From Aquamicrobium sp. LC103 (GTDB taxonomy: Bacteria > Pseudomonadota > Alphaproteobacteria > Rhizobiales > Rhizobiaceae): DNA of 64,000 bases. The DNA lies in contig NZ_LBCQ02000012.1 in the NCBI RefSeq assembly GCF_001014615.2, positions 1-64,000 of the forward strand, given 5' to 3'. This document shows, one piece after another, positions 44,456-53,153 of the stretch (position 1 is the first letter of the stretch; every line of letters starts with the position of its first letter). Under the pieces are notes generated by a model, which did not search any database, was not told the origin of the DNA, and saw nothing but the letters and a program-made list of their open reading frames with translations. Both the position numbers and the translations under genes were made by a program.

Positions 44456-45537
44456 GGCAGGACCTCCAGTCGCGGATAGGTGGAAAGCGCGTTTTCGCCG
44501 ACGAAGCGATCGAGGAGACGTTCGGGGAAACCGGCAGGCAGCGCCGCGTCGCCGTCGAAATGCCGATGCGGATAATCGGTCGCGAAAAGCAGCATGTCGT
44601 CGGCGTCGAGATGCTCGATGATGCGCTCCAGTTCCGCCGGATCGAGAGGCGCGTCGAAGGGCTGCGCGGTCATGCGAATCTGCTTGCGGATCAGCGCCGC
44701 GGGCGGTTCCTTGACCCAGGGGATCTCTATGCGCGCGCCGCGCCAGTCCTTGCTCATCCGCCACATCAGGCCGGGTAGCCAGGAAACGCCGGATTCGATC
44801 AGCACGACCTTCATGTTCGGGAATTTCACCAGCACGCCTTCGGCGACCAGGCTGACCACCTGCGCGGCGAAGCCCTGCGACTGGTGCACATGGTCCTCGA
44901 CCAGATGCGAGGGAAACCCGCTCTGGCTCGGCGCGTGCCGGTAGGTGCTGCCGGCATGGATGCCGAGGGCGAAGCCGTGCCGCTCCGCCGCCTCGTAGAT
45001 GGGCCAGTAGAAGCGCCGCCCCAGCGGCATCTCGCCCATCGCCAGCGCCAGCACCTGCACGAAGCGTTTGTCGCCGGCGCGGCGCTCGATCTCCTCGACG
45101 GCCGCCTGCGGGTTCTGCAGCGGCACGACGAGCGAGGCGCGCAGGCGAGGGTCCCGGTCGAGCCATTCCGTCGCGAGCCAGTCGTTGGTCGCACAGCACA
45201 GCGCGGCGGCGAGATAGGGATCGTAGATCGCGTGAACGCCGGTCACGCAGTTCAGGACCGCGCAGCGCAACCCGAAGGGATCGAGCAGGTTGCGGCGCAG
45301 CTTGTCGACGCCCTTGCCTTCGCCGGCCTGCCAGTCGGGCCGGTTGAAGGGGGGCGTGCGTGTGGGGTAGCTCGTCAGTTCCAGAAGATCGACGTCGCGC
45401 GAGGTGACCATCTCGCGCCAGTAGTCGTCCAGATAAGGCATCAGGTCCGCGCGCCGCGGCGCGTCTGGATGAACGTCACAATCTATTGCGCCCAGCCGCG
45501 ACAAGGTCGCGGGGCGCGGGGCGACAAGCGTCTCCAC
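44452..45537 (-). CDS. ACMSD-type amidohydrolase, group B (copy 2), GTG start
   Basis: A 361-residue amidohydrolase_2 protein with GAIDCDVHPDAPRRADLMPYLDD, LGIHAGSTYRH and LLFATDYPHRHFDG. It is the first gene of the minus-strand operon of four amidohydrolases, Rieske protein and binding protein. The GTG at 45537 follows GGGAGGAAGG with suitable spacing; an in-frame ATG at 45651 would add an unlike Arg-rich leader. The 252-base gap to the LysR gene must carry the operon promoter. Confidence 0.84.
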   Translation of the reverse strand: METLVAPRPATLSRLGAIDCDVHPDAPRRADLMPYLDDYWREMVTSRDVDLLELTSYPTRTPPFNRPDWQAGEGKGVDKLRRNLLDPFGLRCAVLNCVTGVHAIYDPYLAAALCCATNDWLATEWLDRDPRLRASLVVPLQNPQAAVEEIERRAGDKRFVQVLALAMGEMPLGRRFYWPIYEAAERHGFALGIHAGSTYRHAPSQSGFPSHLVEDHVHQSQGFAAQVVSLVAEGVLVKFPNMKVVLIESGVSWLPGLMWRMSKDWRGARIEIPWVKEPPAALIRKQIRMTAQPFDAPLDPAELERIIEHLDADDMLLFATDYPHRHFDGDAALPAGFPERLLDRFVGENALSTYPRLEVLP

Positions 45538-45789
45538 CGCGTATGTCCTTCCTCCCTGACGAACCGGTGATCCACGCCTGCCGATTGCAGGCAAGAGGAT
45601 CGGTTCGTCTCCTCGAGAAAACGCGTGGCCCCACGGTTTGCGCTGGTCCACTGGCCACGCGTCGTCTCATCGGTTGGAGCTTACGGACCACCGAAGCGTT
45701 GAGAATACGCTTTTTCGCACTATTGGCTTTCGCGATTCGAGAAAGATCGAACCGGTCTGTCTCATCCTTCAAGGCAAAGATGAAGGTTG

Positions 45790-46707
45790 TCAGGCCGTCG
45801 CGTCGTGCCTCACCATGTCCCACGGCGGTACGGGCTGCGTGTGTGCCCGCAACCATTCCAGAAGCGCGCGAACCGTCGGTTTTCTCGCCTTCGTCTGCGG
45901 CACGAGCGCCTTCAGCCACAGTTCCGAAACCCTGTATTCCGGCATGAGCTCGATGAGCTTGCCGGTGCGGATCGAATCGCGCGCGATGTAGCTCGCGACC
46001 ATCGCGACGCCACGCCCGCGACAGGCGAGGTCGTGCAGGACCTGGGTGTCGTTGGCGCTGAAGGCCGAACGTACCTCGACGTCGATCGGTCCGCGCGGAC
46101 TGACAAAGGACCATGTCGAGCCGGTGGCGTGGAAAGTCAGGCAGACATGGTCGACGAGATCGCGCGGATGCTGCGGCAGGCCGTGGCTCTCAAGGTAGGA
46201 AGGGGCCGCGCAGAGTGTTCTCGGATAGGCGCAGAGCGGTTCGTCTATCACATTAGAATAGGAGGCGGGCAGCGCGCCGAGCGCTATGTCGTAGCCCTCC
46301 TCCGCCGGATTGACGGAGCGGTCGACGAGCGCGACGTCCATCGTGACGTTGGGGTTTTCCGCCTGGAAATCGCTCAGGATCGACGCGAGAAAGGCGATGG
46401 TGAAGGTGGTCGGCGCCTTGATGCGCAGATGACCCTCGATGCGCCGGGCCACCGCCTCGGCGCCGCTGACCGCCTCGTCCACCTCCCTCACCAGTGCCTG
46501 GTAGCGGGGAAGATATCGTTCGCCGACCTCGGTCAGCACGAGCTGGCGAGTCGAGCGGATGAAGAGCTTCACCCGCATCTGGTCCTCGAGCCTGCTGATC
46601 CGCTTGGTCACGACGGAAGGCGCAACGCCCAACTGGCGGCCGGCCGCCGAAAAGCTGCCGGAACGGGCGGTGGCGATGAAGGTGCGGATATTGAGAAGCG
46701 TATCCAT
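45790..46707 (-). CDS. LysR-family regulator of the amidohydrolase/aconitase X region
   Basis: A 305-residue LysR regulator of the CrgA/AaeR-like group: HTH at residues 1-60 (GSFSAAGRQLGVAPSVVTKRISRLE) and effector domain with a typical LRIKAPTTFTIAFLASIL opening. ATG at 46707 is the usual family start (MDTLLNIRTF). It lies between the minus-strand amidohydrolase operon and the divergent plus-strand FAD/aconitase X operon and is well placed to control both. Confidence 0.88.
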   Translation of the reverse strand: MDTLLNIRTFIATARSGSFSAAGRQLGVAPSVVTKRISRLEDQMRVKLFIRSTRQLVLTEVGERYLPRYQALVREVDEAVSGAEAVARRIEGHLRIKAPTTFTIAFLASILSDFQAENPNVTMDVALVDRSVNPAEEGYDIALGALPASYSNVIDEPLCAYPRTLCAAPSYLESHGLPQHPRDLVDHVCLTFHATGSTWSFVSPRGPIDVEVRSAFSANDTQVLHDLACRGRGVAMVASYIARDSIRTGKLIELMPEYRVSELWLKALVPQTKARKPTVRALLEWLRAHTQPVPPWDMVRHDATA

Positions 46708-46778
46708 GGCGGCGATCCGTCCGAATGAGCAAGCGGGGCTCAAGGTAAATTTTCATGAAGCCTAGCAGTGCCGCCTAT

Positions 46779-46839
46779 CTTTCTGCAATCGAGAAAAGTG
46801 AACGCAAAAAATTGGTGCTTTTCGACTATGGGAGAAAAG
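46779..46839. promoter_or_regulatory. Two related imperfect inverted repeats in the LysR/FAD-oxidoreductase gap
   Basis: CTTTCT-N7-AGAAAAG at 46779-46798 and CTTTTC-N10-GAAAAG at 46818-46839 are two similar symmetric elements 20 bases apart in the 235-base divergent gap. Paired dyads upstream of the regulated operon are typical LysR binding sites (recognition and activation sites). No strong -35/-10 could be fixed. Confidence 0.4.
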
Positions 46840-46942
46840 GTCAATCTGCGTTCCAGAGGGAATTCGAGGCCCGTGACGGGTGGCGCTTGGCCTTTCGAGA
46901 GGTGCGGCGCGGCGAATTCGGAGGAATGAAGGGAGGTCGCGC

Positions 46943-48298
46943 ATGGCGGAAGCCGATGTCGCCCGAAATACGCGTCTTGTCCGCCGTGAAGCAGCAAACG
47001 CAACCACGCGCGTTTCCGCCGATATCTGTGTGGTCGGAGCTGGCATCGCCGGCGTTTCGGCGGCGATCGAGGCGGCGCGGCTTGGGCGCAAGGTCATCCT
47101 GGTGGACGGTCTTCCGGTGCTCGGCGGTCAGGCGGTGAATTCCATCATCGGCACCTTTTGCGGCCTGTTTTCCAACGGCACGCACGGCTATCAGTTCACC
47201 GGCGGTATTGCGAACGACATCATCAGGGATCTCGGCCGGCAGGACGGAGCGTTGTTCTTCCGGCACGGGCCGCTGACGACGGTTCTTTATTACGACGAGG
47301 TCGCGCTCGGCCGCTGGGTGGAGCAAACGATCCGCGCGGAAGGCATCACCGTTCTCCTCGGCGCGGTCCTGAGGGACGTCAAGCGCGAGGGCAGGCGCGT
47401 GGTCGAACTCCAATGCGCGACGCGCTACGGCGACGTGAACATCGTCGCCGACGGCTTCGTGGACGCCACCGGCGACGCGGCCCTTTCCTGGAATGCCGGT
47501 TTCGAGTGCCGCGAGGCGTCGGACGCAACGGTCTACGGCACGCAGATGGTGGTGCTGGAGAACATCGACGAGGCCAGCCAGCCGAGCAAGCAGGAAATTT
47601 CCCAGCGGATGAGCGAGAAGGGCGAAGAATACGGCCTTCTGCGCCGCGAGGGTCTCGCTTTCGTCATTCCGGGCCGCGGCGTCGCCGCAATGAACATGAC
47701 CCATGTCGAAACGCCGCTCGAGCCGCTGGAGGCGTCGAAGCGCGCGCTCGATGGCAAGGACCAGGCCGACAGGGCGGTCCAGTTCCTGCGTCGCGAATTT
47801 CCGGCCTGCTTCGGCGGGGCGCGCGTGCGGGCCTACGGCTTTCCGGGCATTCGTCAGACGCGGTGGATCGTCGGACGCCAGCAGCTCACCACCGAGGACG
47901 TGCGCGCTGGCACCAGGTTCGACGACGCGGTCGCCCGCACGGCGTGGCCGATCGAGTTGCACGACCATTCCTCCGGCCATCATTGGCACACATTCGACGA
48001 GGACCACGTCCACTATGTTCCGCTGGGCGCGCTGGTGCCGGCGGAGGCCGACAACGTCGTTGCCGCGGGCCGCTGCATCGACGCCGACACCGCCGCGCTC
48101 GCCAGCGTTCGCGTGATGGGTCCGTGCATCGCGATGGGGGCGGCGGCTGCTCACGCGCTTGATCTTGCGGGAACCGGCAGCGTACATCAGATCGATCTTG
48201 CGACGCTTCGCGAGCGCCTGCATGACAATGTAGACAAGGTCGAGCCGATCCACGGGCGCGACCGCAACGAAGGTATCCGTCCCGCCAACGCAGCCTGA
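46943..48298 (+). CDS. FAD-dependent oxidoreductase (FAD_oxidored/pfam12831 type)
   Basis: A 451-residue flavoprotein with the dinucleotide motif GAGIAG at residues 32-37, then VDGLPVLGGQAVNSIIGTF, the family's cofactor-contact stretch, and a C-terminal second FAD motif around VVAAGRCIDADTAALASVRV. GGGAGGTCGCGC precedes ATG 46943. It is the first gene of the operon with the two aconitase X subunits. Related proteins oxidise or reduce small organic acids; some use an Fe-S partner. Here the Rieske protein of the opposite operon could be the electron acceptor, which is speculation. Confidence 0.86.
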   Translation: MAEADVARNTRLVRREAANATTRVSADICVVGAGIAGVSAAIEAARLGRKVILVDGLPVLGGQAVNSIIGTFCGLFSNGTHGYQFTGGIANDIIRDLGRQDGALFFRHGPLTTVLYYDEVALGRWVEQTIRAEGITVLLGAVLRDVKREGRRVVELQCATRYGDVNIVADGFVDATGDAALSWNAGFECREASDATVYGTQMVVLENIDEASQPSKQEISQRMSEKGEEYGLLRREGLAFVIPGRGVAAMNMTHVETPLEPLEASKRALDGKDQADRAVQFLRREFPACFGGARVRAYGFPGIRQTRWIVGRQQLTTEDVRAGTRFDDAVARTAWPIELHDHSSGHHWHTFDEDHVHYVPLGALVPAEADNVVAAGRCIDADTAALASVRVMGPCIAMGAAAAHALDLAGTGSVHQIDLATLRERLHDNVDKVEPIHGRDRNEGIRPANAA

Positions 48299-48310
48299 GG
48301 CGCGCAAGCC

Positions 48311-49585
48311 ATGCGACTGACCGACCATGAAAAGTCACTGCTCGACGGCGAGCACGGCCCCGCCAAGCAGAAGGCGATGGACCTCCTGGTGCGCTATGGC
48401 GAGGCCCTGGGGGCGGAGCGGCTCGTCGAGACCAACAATGTCGCCGGTGCCTTCAATGCATCGACACCCTCCGTGCAGAAGATAGCCGAGAAGGGCTTCG
48501 ACGCGGTCTATTCCGAACTCAATCTCGACAGCGACGAGACGGTGGAGATTCCCCGCATGGTGGCGCACACCTGCCAGCTCATCACCGGCATCGACGATCG
48601 CAACTGGCAGATACAGGGCATTCCCGAACATCTGGTGGAATCGCAGCGCAAGGCCGAGGCTTTCTTCGGCCGTCGCGGCATCAACATGTTCGCAACCTGC
48701 ACCCCCTATCAGGTCGGCAACGTGCCGGTGAAGGGCGAGCATTGCGCGTGGATGGAATCGTCCGCGGTCGTCTACTGCAATTCAGTGCTCGGCGCGCGCA
48801 CCAACACCGAGGGCAAGGAGAGCACGGGGGCGGCCGCGCTGACCGGGCGCATCCCCTATTGGGGCTACCACATCCCGGAAAACCGCCGCGCCACGCATCT
48901 GGTCGACGTCGAGATCGAGGTCGACGACATGATGGATTGGGGGCTTCTCGGCTACCACCTCGGCGAGGTCGTCCAGGAGGACGTGCCGGTATTGTCGGGC
49001 CTCACCCATCAGCCCGATCTGGTGAAGCTCAAGCATTTCGGGGCGGCCGCCGCATCCTCCGGCGGCGTGGAGATGTACCACATCCCCGGCATCACGCCGG
49101 AAGCACGCTCCATCGAGGAAGCCTTCGGCGGCAGGAAGATGGAAGGACGGCTGCGCTTCGGGGATGCCGAGCGCCGCCGCGCCTACGAGAACCTCAACTG
49201 CGCGACCTCGCGCGAGGTCGATTTCATCATGCTCGGTTGTCCGCATAATTCGATCGACCAGGTATGGCTCGCCGCATCGCTGTTGGAGGGCCGCAAAATA
49301 CACCCCAACACCGCGCTGTGGGTGCACACGCCGCGCGCGTTGCGTGAGGTTGCCGAGCGCAACGGCTATGTGCGCATGATCGAGGAGGCCGGCGGCGTGG
49401 TGATGAGCGACACCTGCCCGGCGATCTCAAGGCATATGCCCAAAGGCACCAAGGTGGTGGCGACCGATTCCGCCAAGCAGGCGCACTACCTGCCTGCGAT
49501 AACGGGAGTCGAGGCCTGGTTCGGCTCGGTGAGGGACTGCGTCGAGGCGGCGATCGCGGGCCGTTGGCAGGGAGGCCTCCAATGA
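48311..49585 (+). CDS. Aconitase X large (catalytic) subunit, DUF521
   Basis: A 424-residue AcnX_L protein. Cluster-type cysteines are Cys130 (FATCTPYQVG), Cys310 (MLGCPHNS) and Cys369 (SDTCPAIS); ESSAVVYCNSVLGARTNTEG is the family signature. Aconitase X enzymes dehydrate hydroxy acids: known members are cis-3-hydroxy-L-proline dehydratase and archaeal phosphomevalonate dehydratase. It starts 13 bases after the FAD oxidoreductase and overlaps the small subunit by four bases. No hydroxyproline or mevalonate genes lie nearby, so the substrate is probably another hydroxylated acid produced in this pathway. Confidence 0.92.
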   Translation: MRLTDHEKSLLDGEHGPAKQKAMDLLVRYGEALGAERLVETNNVAGAFNASTPSVQKIAEKGFDAVYSELNLDSDETVEIPRMVAHTCQLITGIDDRNWQIQGIPEHLVESQRKAEAFFGRRGINMFATCTPYQVGNVPVKGEHCAWMESSAVVYCNSVLGARTNTEGKESTGAAALTGRIPYWGYHIPENRRATHLVDVEIEVDDMMDWGLLGYHLGEVVQEDVPVLSGLTHQPDLVKLKHFGAAAASSGGVEMYHIPGITPEARSIEEAFGGRKMEGRLRFGDAERRRAYENLNCATSREVDFIMLGCPHNSIDQVWLAASLLEGRKIHPNTALWVHTPRALREVAERNGYVRMIEEAGGVVMSDTCPAISRHMPKGTKVVATDSAKQAHYLPAITGVEAWFGSVRDCVEAAIAGRWQGGLQ

Positions 49586-50016
49586 GCCAGGCCATCACGC
49601 TCAAGGGGCGCAAGGTCGTCGGGGGCGTCGCGGAGGGGGAGGCGATCGTCACGGGCGACACCATCTCCGGCTGGGGCGGCATCAACGAGCGCGACGGTAC
49701 GGTGATCGAGCGCCGGCACGAGCTGCGCGGCCAGAGCTTCAAGGGCAAGGTGCTCGTTTTCCCGGGTGCCAAGGGTTCGTCGGGGTATTCGGCCTATTTC
49801 CATATGGCCCGCATCAATGGCGCTTCGCCCTGCGCGATGCTGTTCAACAAGATGACGACCAAGGTCGCACTCGGCTGCGTCGTTTCGCGCGTGCCGGCGA
49901 TGACGGAACTCGACCAGGATCCGCTGGAGGTCATCGAGACGGGCGATTGGGTGAAGGTCGATGCCGATCGCGGTTTCGTCGAAATCGTCAAGCGCAAGGA
50001 TCGCGACGCGGTCTGA
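49582..50016 (+). CDS. Aconitase X small (swivel) subunit, DUF126
   Basis: A 144-residue AcnX_S protein with the swivelling beta domain. The serine-bearing loop is PGAKGSSGYSAYFH, the counterpart of the GPGSTVGSY loop that supplies the active-site Ser. ATG at 49582 overlaps the large-subunit stop (ATGA), ensuring equal synthesis. Both subunits are separate genes, as in type II bacterial aconitase X; they must assemble to give the dehydratase. Confidence 0.92.
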   Translation: MSQAITLKGRKVVGGVAEGEAIVTGDTISGWGGINERDGTVIERRHELRGQSFKGKVLVFPGAKGSSGYSAYFHMARINGASPCAMLFNKMTTKVALGCVVSRVPAMTELDQDPLEVIETGDWVKVDADRGFVEIVKRKDRDAV

Positions 50017-50176
50017 AGGCATAACGAGCGCGGCGCCTCTTCTACACGGCGCCGCTGGACTGGAGGAAAGAAACTACGGCCGGCAAACGGCCGCGACAGG
50101 TTCAAGGGCCGGAAACAGGCGGCGAAGCAAGCCGTGGCTGCAATCCGGCATTGTCAGTTCCAGGGAGGAGAGAGAA

Positions 50177-51232
50177 GTGACGAATACAAGGACCACCGCC
50201 GTTAGAAGCTGGTCGCGGCGGCTTTTTCTCGCGGCCGCCGGCAGCGCCGCGATCATGTCGGGCGCAAGTTTTTCCGCGATTGCGCAGGAGGATGACTGGG
50301 AAAAGGTCATCGAGGCGGGGAAAAAGGAAGGCAGCCTCGTGCTCTACACGGCCTATGTCGGCCAGCCGAGCACCAAGGCGATAGCCGATGCCTTCACCGC
50401 GGAATACGGAATCTCGGTCGAGGTGCTGGAAGCCCGCGCCAGCGAGATCCGCGAACGCGTGCGGGTCGAGCAGGCGGCGGGGCGTTACGCGGTCGACGTG
50501 ATGTTCACGAGCGAAGGCCAGACCCGCCTCTACGATCTCGAGGACAAGTCGATCGATCCGCTGCCCGTGACGCCCAATTCGGGCAAGGTGCGCGACCAGT
50601 TCAAGCTCGAAGTGCCGATGGCCTCGGTGATGACGATCCCCTACGGGATGCTCGTCAACACGAGGCTCGTGCCGGAGAACGAGATTCCCAAGAAGTGGAC
50701 GGACCTCACCGATCCGAAATGGAAAGGCAAGATCCTGGCGGACGATCCGCGCGCCATCGGCGGCGGATATTCCTGGTGGTTCTCGACCTACGACAAGATC
50801 GGCGAGGACTTCCACAAGAAGATGGGCGAGCAGCAGCTCACCTTCACGCGCGACCAGCGCGAGTCGCAGCGGCGCGTGGCACGCGGGGAGTACGCGATCT
50901 ACATTCCGCTGATCCTGACCGACGCGCCGGGTCTCGAGGGTCTTCCCGTACAGGCCGTCATTCCCGAAGAGGGCGTGCCTTACGTGCTCTACGGCAACGT
51001 GCTTTTGAAGAACGCGCCGCATCCCAATGCCGCGAAGCTCTACATCGATTTCCTGCAGTCGCCGGCCGCCCAGAAAATCTACGCCGAGCTTGGCCATGGT
51101 CCGGTGGTCGACGGCGTGACGGAAGGACTGCCGGACAATATCCGCGCGCTCTCCGAGGCCAAGCTTCTCGGCACGTCGGATTCGCGCCGGCAGAACGAGA
51201 TGCTCGAAAAGGCCAAGGCCATCTACAAGTAA
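50177..51232 (+). CDS. Periplasmic binding protein, Fe(III)/AfuA type (paralogue 2), GTG start
   Basis: A 351-residue family 1 binding protein, paralogue of the one at 39642. It has a twin-arginine-like signal (SWSRRLFLAAAGSAA, residues 12-26, cleavage likely after SAIA). The GTG at 50177 follows GGGAGGAGAGAGAA; no better ATG exists before the signal peptide. A perfect hairpin follows the stop and the permease gene starts 75 bases later. With the fused permease and ATPase it makes a complete importer, most likely for the organic acid degraded by the adjacent enzymes. Confidence 0.88.
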   Translation: MTNTRTTAVRSWSRRLFLAAAGSAAIMSGASFSAIAQEDDWEKVIEAGKKEGSLVLYTAYVGQPSTKAIADAFTAEYGISVEVLEARASEIRERVRVEQAAGRYAVDVMFTSEGQTRLYDLEDKSIDPLPVTPNSGKVRDQFKLEVPMASVMTIPYGMLVNTRLVPENEIPKKWTDLTDPKWKGKILADDPRAIGGGYSWWFSTYDKIGEDFHKKMGEQQLTFTRDQRESQRRVARGEYAIYIPLILTDAPGLEGLPVQAVIPEEGVPYVLYGNVLLKNAPHPNAAKLYIDFLQSPAAQKIYAELGHGPVVDGVTEGLPDNIRALSEAKLLGTSDSRRQNEMLEKAKAIYK

Positions 51233-51237
51233 CAGGC

Positions 51238-51282
51238 GATCGCGTCGCCCGGCTCGCGCTGCCGGCGACGCGATCCGCTTTT
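51238..51282 (+). terminator. Intercistronic attenuator/terminator hairpin
   Basis: GATCGCGTCGCC (51238-51249) pairs perfectly with GGCGACGCGATC (51264-51275), followed by CGCTTTT. It lies six bases after the binding-protein stop and before the permease gene of the same operon. It should cause partial termination or protect the upstream message, giving more binding protein than permease. Confidence 0.7.
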
Positions 51283-51307
51283 AGAGCGGAAGCAGCGAGG
51301 GCTCCCC

Positions 51308-53068
51308 ATGACGATCGCCTACAATCGCTCCTCGGGCGTTGATGCGAGTACACAATTGCGCGGCAATGCATTCACGCGCGCGTTCTCCGGGGGCACGCTG
51401 GGGCGAAATATCGGCATGGCCGTGCTGATATTCATCCTTGGCTTCCTGACGCTCTATCCGCTCTCGATGCTGCTCTATGGCAGCCTGCATTCGACGCCGC
51501 CGGGCATGGCGGGCGAGTTCAACCTGGCCGGCTATCGCGCCATCCTGACGGCGCAGAACCTCCTCGTCCTCGTCAACACGGTCGGCATTTCTCTGGCCAA
51601 GACCATCCCTTCGCTTTCGATCGCTGTGCTGCTCGCGTGGATCATCGCCCGCACCGACACGCCGTTCCGCGGCACGCTCGAAGTGCTGATAACCTTGCCC
51701 TTTTTTATCCCGCCGATCCTTACCGCGATGGCATGGGGCATGCTCGGCAACCCGCAGGTCGGCGTCATTAACATGGCCTGGCGCTGGCTGACCGGAGCCG
51801 AGGAGCCGCTGGTCAACGTCTATTCCTATGGCGGCGTGATCTGGCACATGTGCCAGTATTCGATACCGTTCCTGTTTCTCTTCATCGTCGATGCGTTCCG
51901 CGCGATGGATCCGTCGCTCGAGGAATCGAGCCGCATGTGCGGCGCCTCGCGCTGGAGCACGTTTCGCAAGATCACGCTCGTCCTGATGCTGCCGGTGCTG
52001 ACAAGCTCGTTCATGCTGAGCTTTATCCGAGGCATCGAATCCTTTGAATCACCGCTGTTTTTTGGAACGCCGGCCGGCATCACAGTGATCACCACGGAAA
52101 TCTACGAATCCATCAATCATCGCGCCACGCCCGACTACCAGTACGCCACCGCGCTATCCTTCGCAATTCTGGGACTGATGTTCCTGCTGGTCCTGTGGCA
52201 ATGGAGCCTTCTGCGCGGCAAGAGCTTTCAGACGGTCACCGGCAAGGGTTTTCGACCGAACGTCATCGAACTCGGCCCGTGGCGCTGGGTGACCTTCGGC
52301 TTCTGCGTGCTGTTCTTCTTCGTCACCGTCGTCCTGCCGGTCGGCCAGCTTCTGCTCGGTTCGTTCTTCCGCTTCTTCGGCTTCTACACCTACGACATGC
52401 TGACGCTGGAGCACTATCGCGCCGTGTTCGCCAATTCGGAATTCTGGCGCGCGATGCGAAACACGATGACGCTCGGCCTGCTCGGCGCGACGGCGACGAT
52501 GGTGCTGGGCGCGATCGTCGCCTATGTCTCGGTGCGTACGAAATGGAAGGGCCGCCGGCTGATCGACGTCATGGCATGGCTGCCCTGGATGATGCCCGGC
52601 ATGGTGCTCGGCGTCGGCTTCCTCTGGGCCTTCGCCATGCTGCCGGGGCCGCTGCCGATCTATGGAACGATCTGGGCGCTGCTGCTTGCCTATATCGCGC
52701 TCGGAACGCCGGTCGCGACCCGCGTCATGACCGGCTCATACCACCAGCTCTCCTATGATCTGGAGGAATGCTCCAGGGTGCATGGCGCGACCTGGTTCCA
52801 GACGATGTGGCGCATCCTGGTGGCGCTTGCCTGGCCGGCCTTCGCCGTCGGCTGGGTGCTGACCTTCTTCGGCATCATGCGAGAGCTGTCCGCGTCGATC
52901 CTGCTTTATTCGGTCGGGTCGGAGGTGCTTTCGGTCGTGCTCCTGAAACTTTGGACCAACGGCAATGCCGAGCAGGTCAGCGTGATCGGGCTGATGATGA
53001 TGCTTCTCGTCATCCTGTTCCGCTGGGTGCAACTCAGGGTGATCAAGAGCAGGATCAGCAAGCTGTGA
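51308..53068 (+). CDS. ABC transporter permease, fused two-domain (FbpB type)
   Basis: A 586-residue inner-membrane protein with two homologous permease halves, about twelve helices. Each half has an EAA-type loop: EESSRMCGASRWSTFRKITL in the first and EECSRVHGATWFQTMWRILV in the second. This is the FbpB/AfuB or fused PotBC arrangement. ATG at 51308 follows GGAAGCAGCGAGGG. It transports the substrate delivered by the binding protein upstream and perhaps also by paralogue 1 at 39642, which has no permease. Confidence 0.92.
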   Translation: MTIAYNRSSGVDASTQLRGNAFTRAFSGGTLGRNIGMAVLIFILGFLTLYPLSMLLYGSLHSTPPGMAGEFNLAGYRAILTAQNLLVLVNTVGISLAKTIPSLSIAVLLAWIIARTDTPFRGTLEVLITLPFFIPPILTAMAWGMLGNPQVGVINMAWRWLTGAEEPLVNVYSYGGVIWHMCQYSIPFLFLFIVDAFRAMDPSLEESSRMCGASRWSTFRKITLVLMLPVLTSSFMLSFIRGIESFESPLFFGTPAGITVITTEIYESINHRATPDYQYATALSFAILGLMFLLVLWQWSLLRGKSFQTVTGKGFRPNVIELGPWRWVTFGFCVLFFFVTVVLPVGQLLLGSFFRFFGFYTYDMLTLEHYRAVFANSEFWRAMRNTMTLGLLGATATMVLGAIVAYVSVRTKWKGRRLIDVMAWLPWMMPGMVLGVGFLWAFAMLPGPLPIYGTIWALLLAYIALGTPVATRVMTGSYHQLSYDLEECSRVHGATWFQTMWRILVALAWPAFAVGWVLTFFGIMRELSASILLYSVGSEVLSVVLLKLWTNGNAEQVSVIGLMMMLLVILFRWVQLRVIKSRISKL

Positions 53069-53153
53069 GAATGGCGGCTTCTTGGGCCGCCGCGGACAAT
53101 GTGTGGTTTGCGGCGACGGCATTCCTGCCCATGCCGCCGGAAGGAAGAAGATA

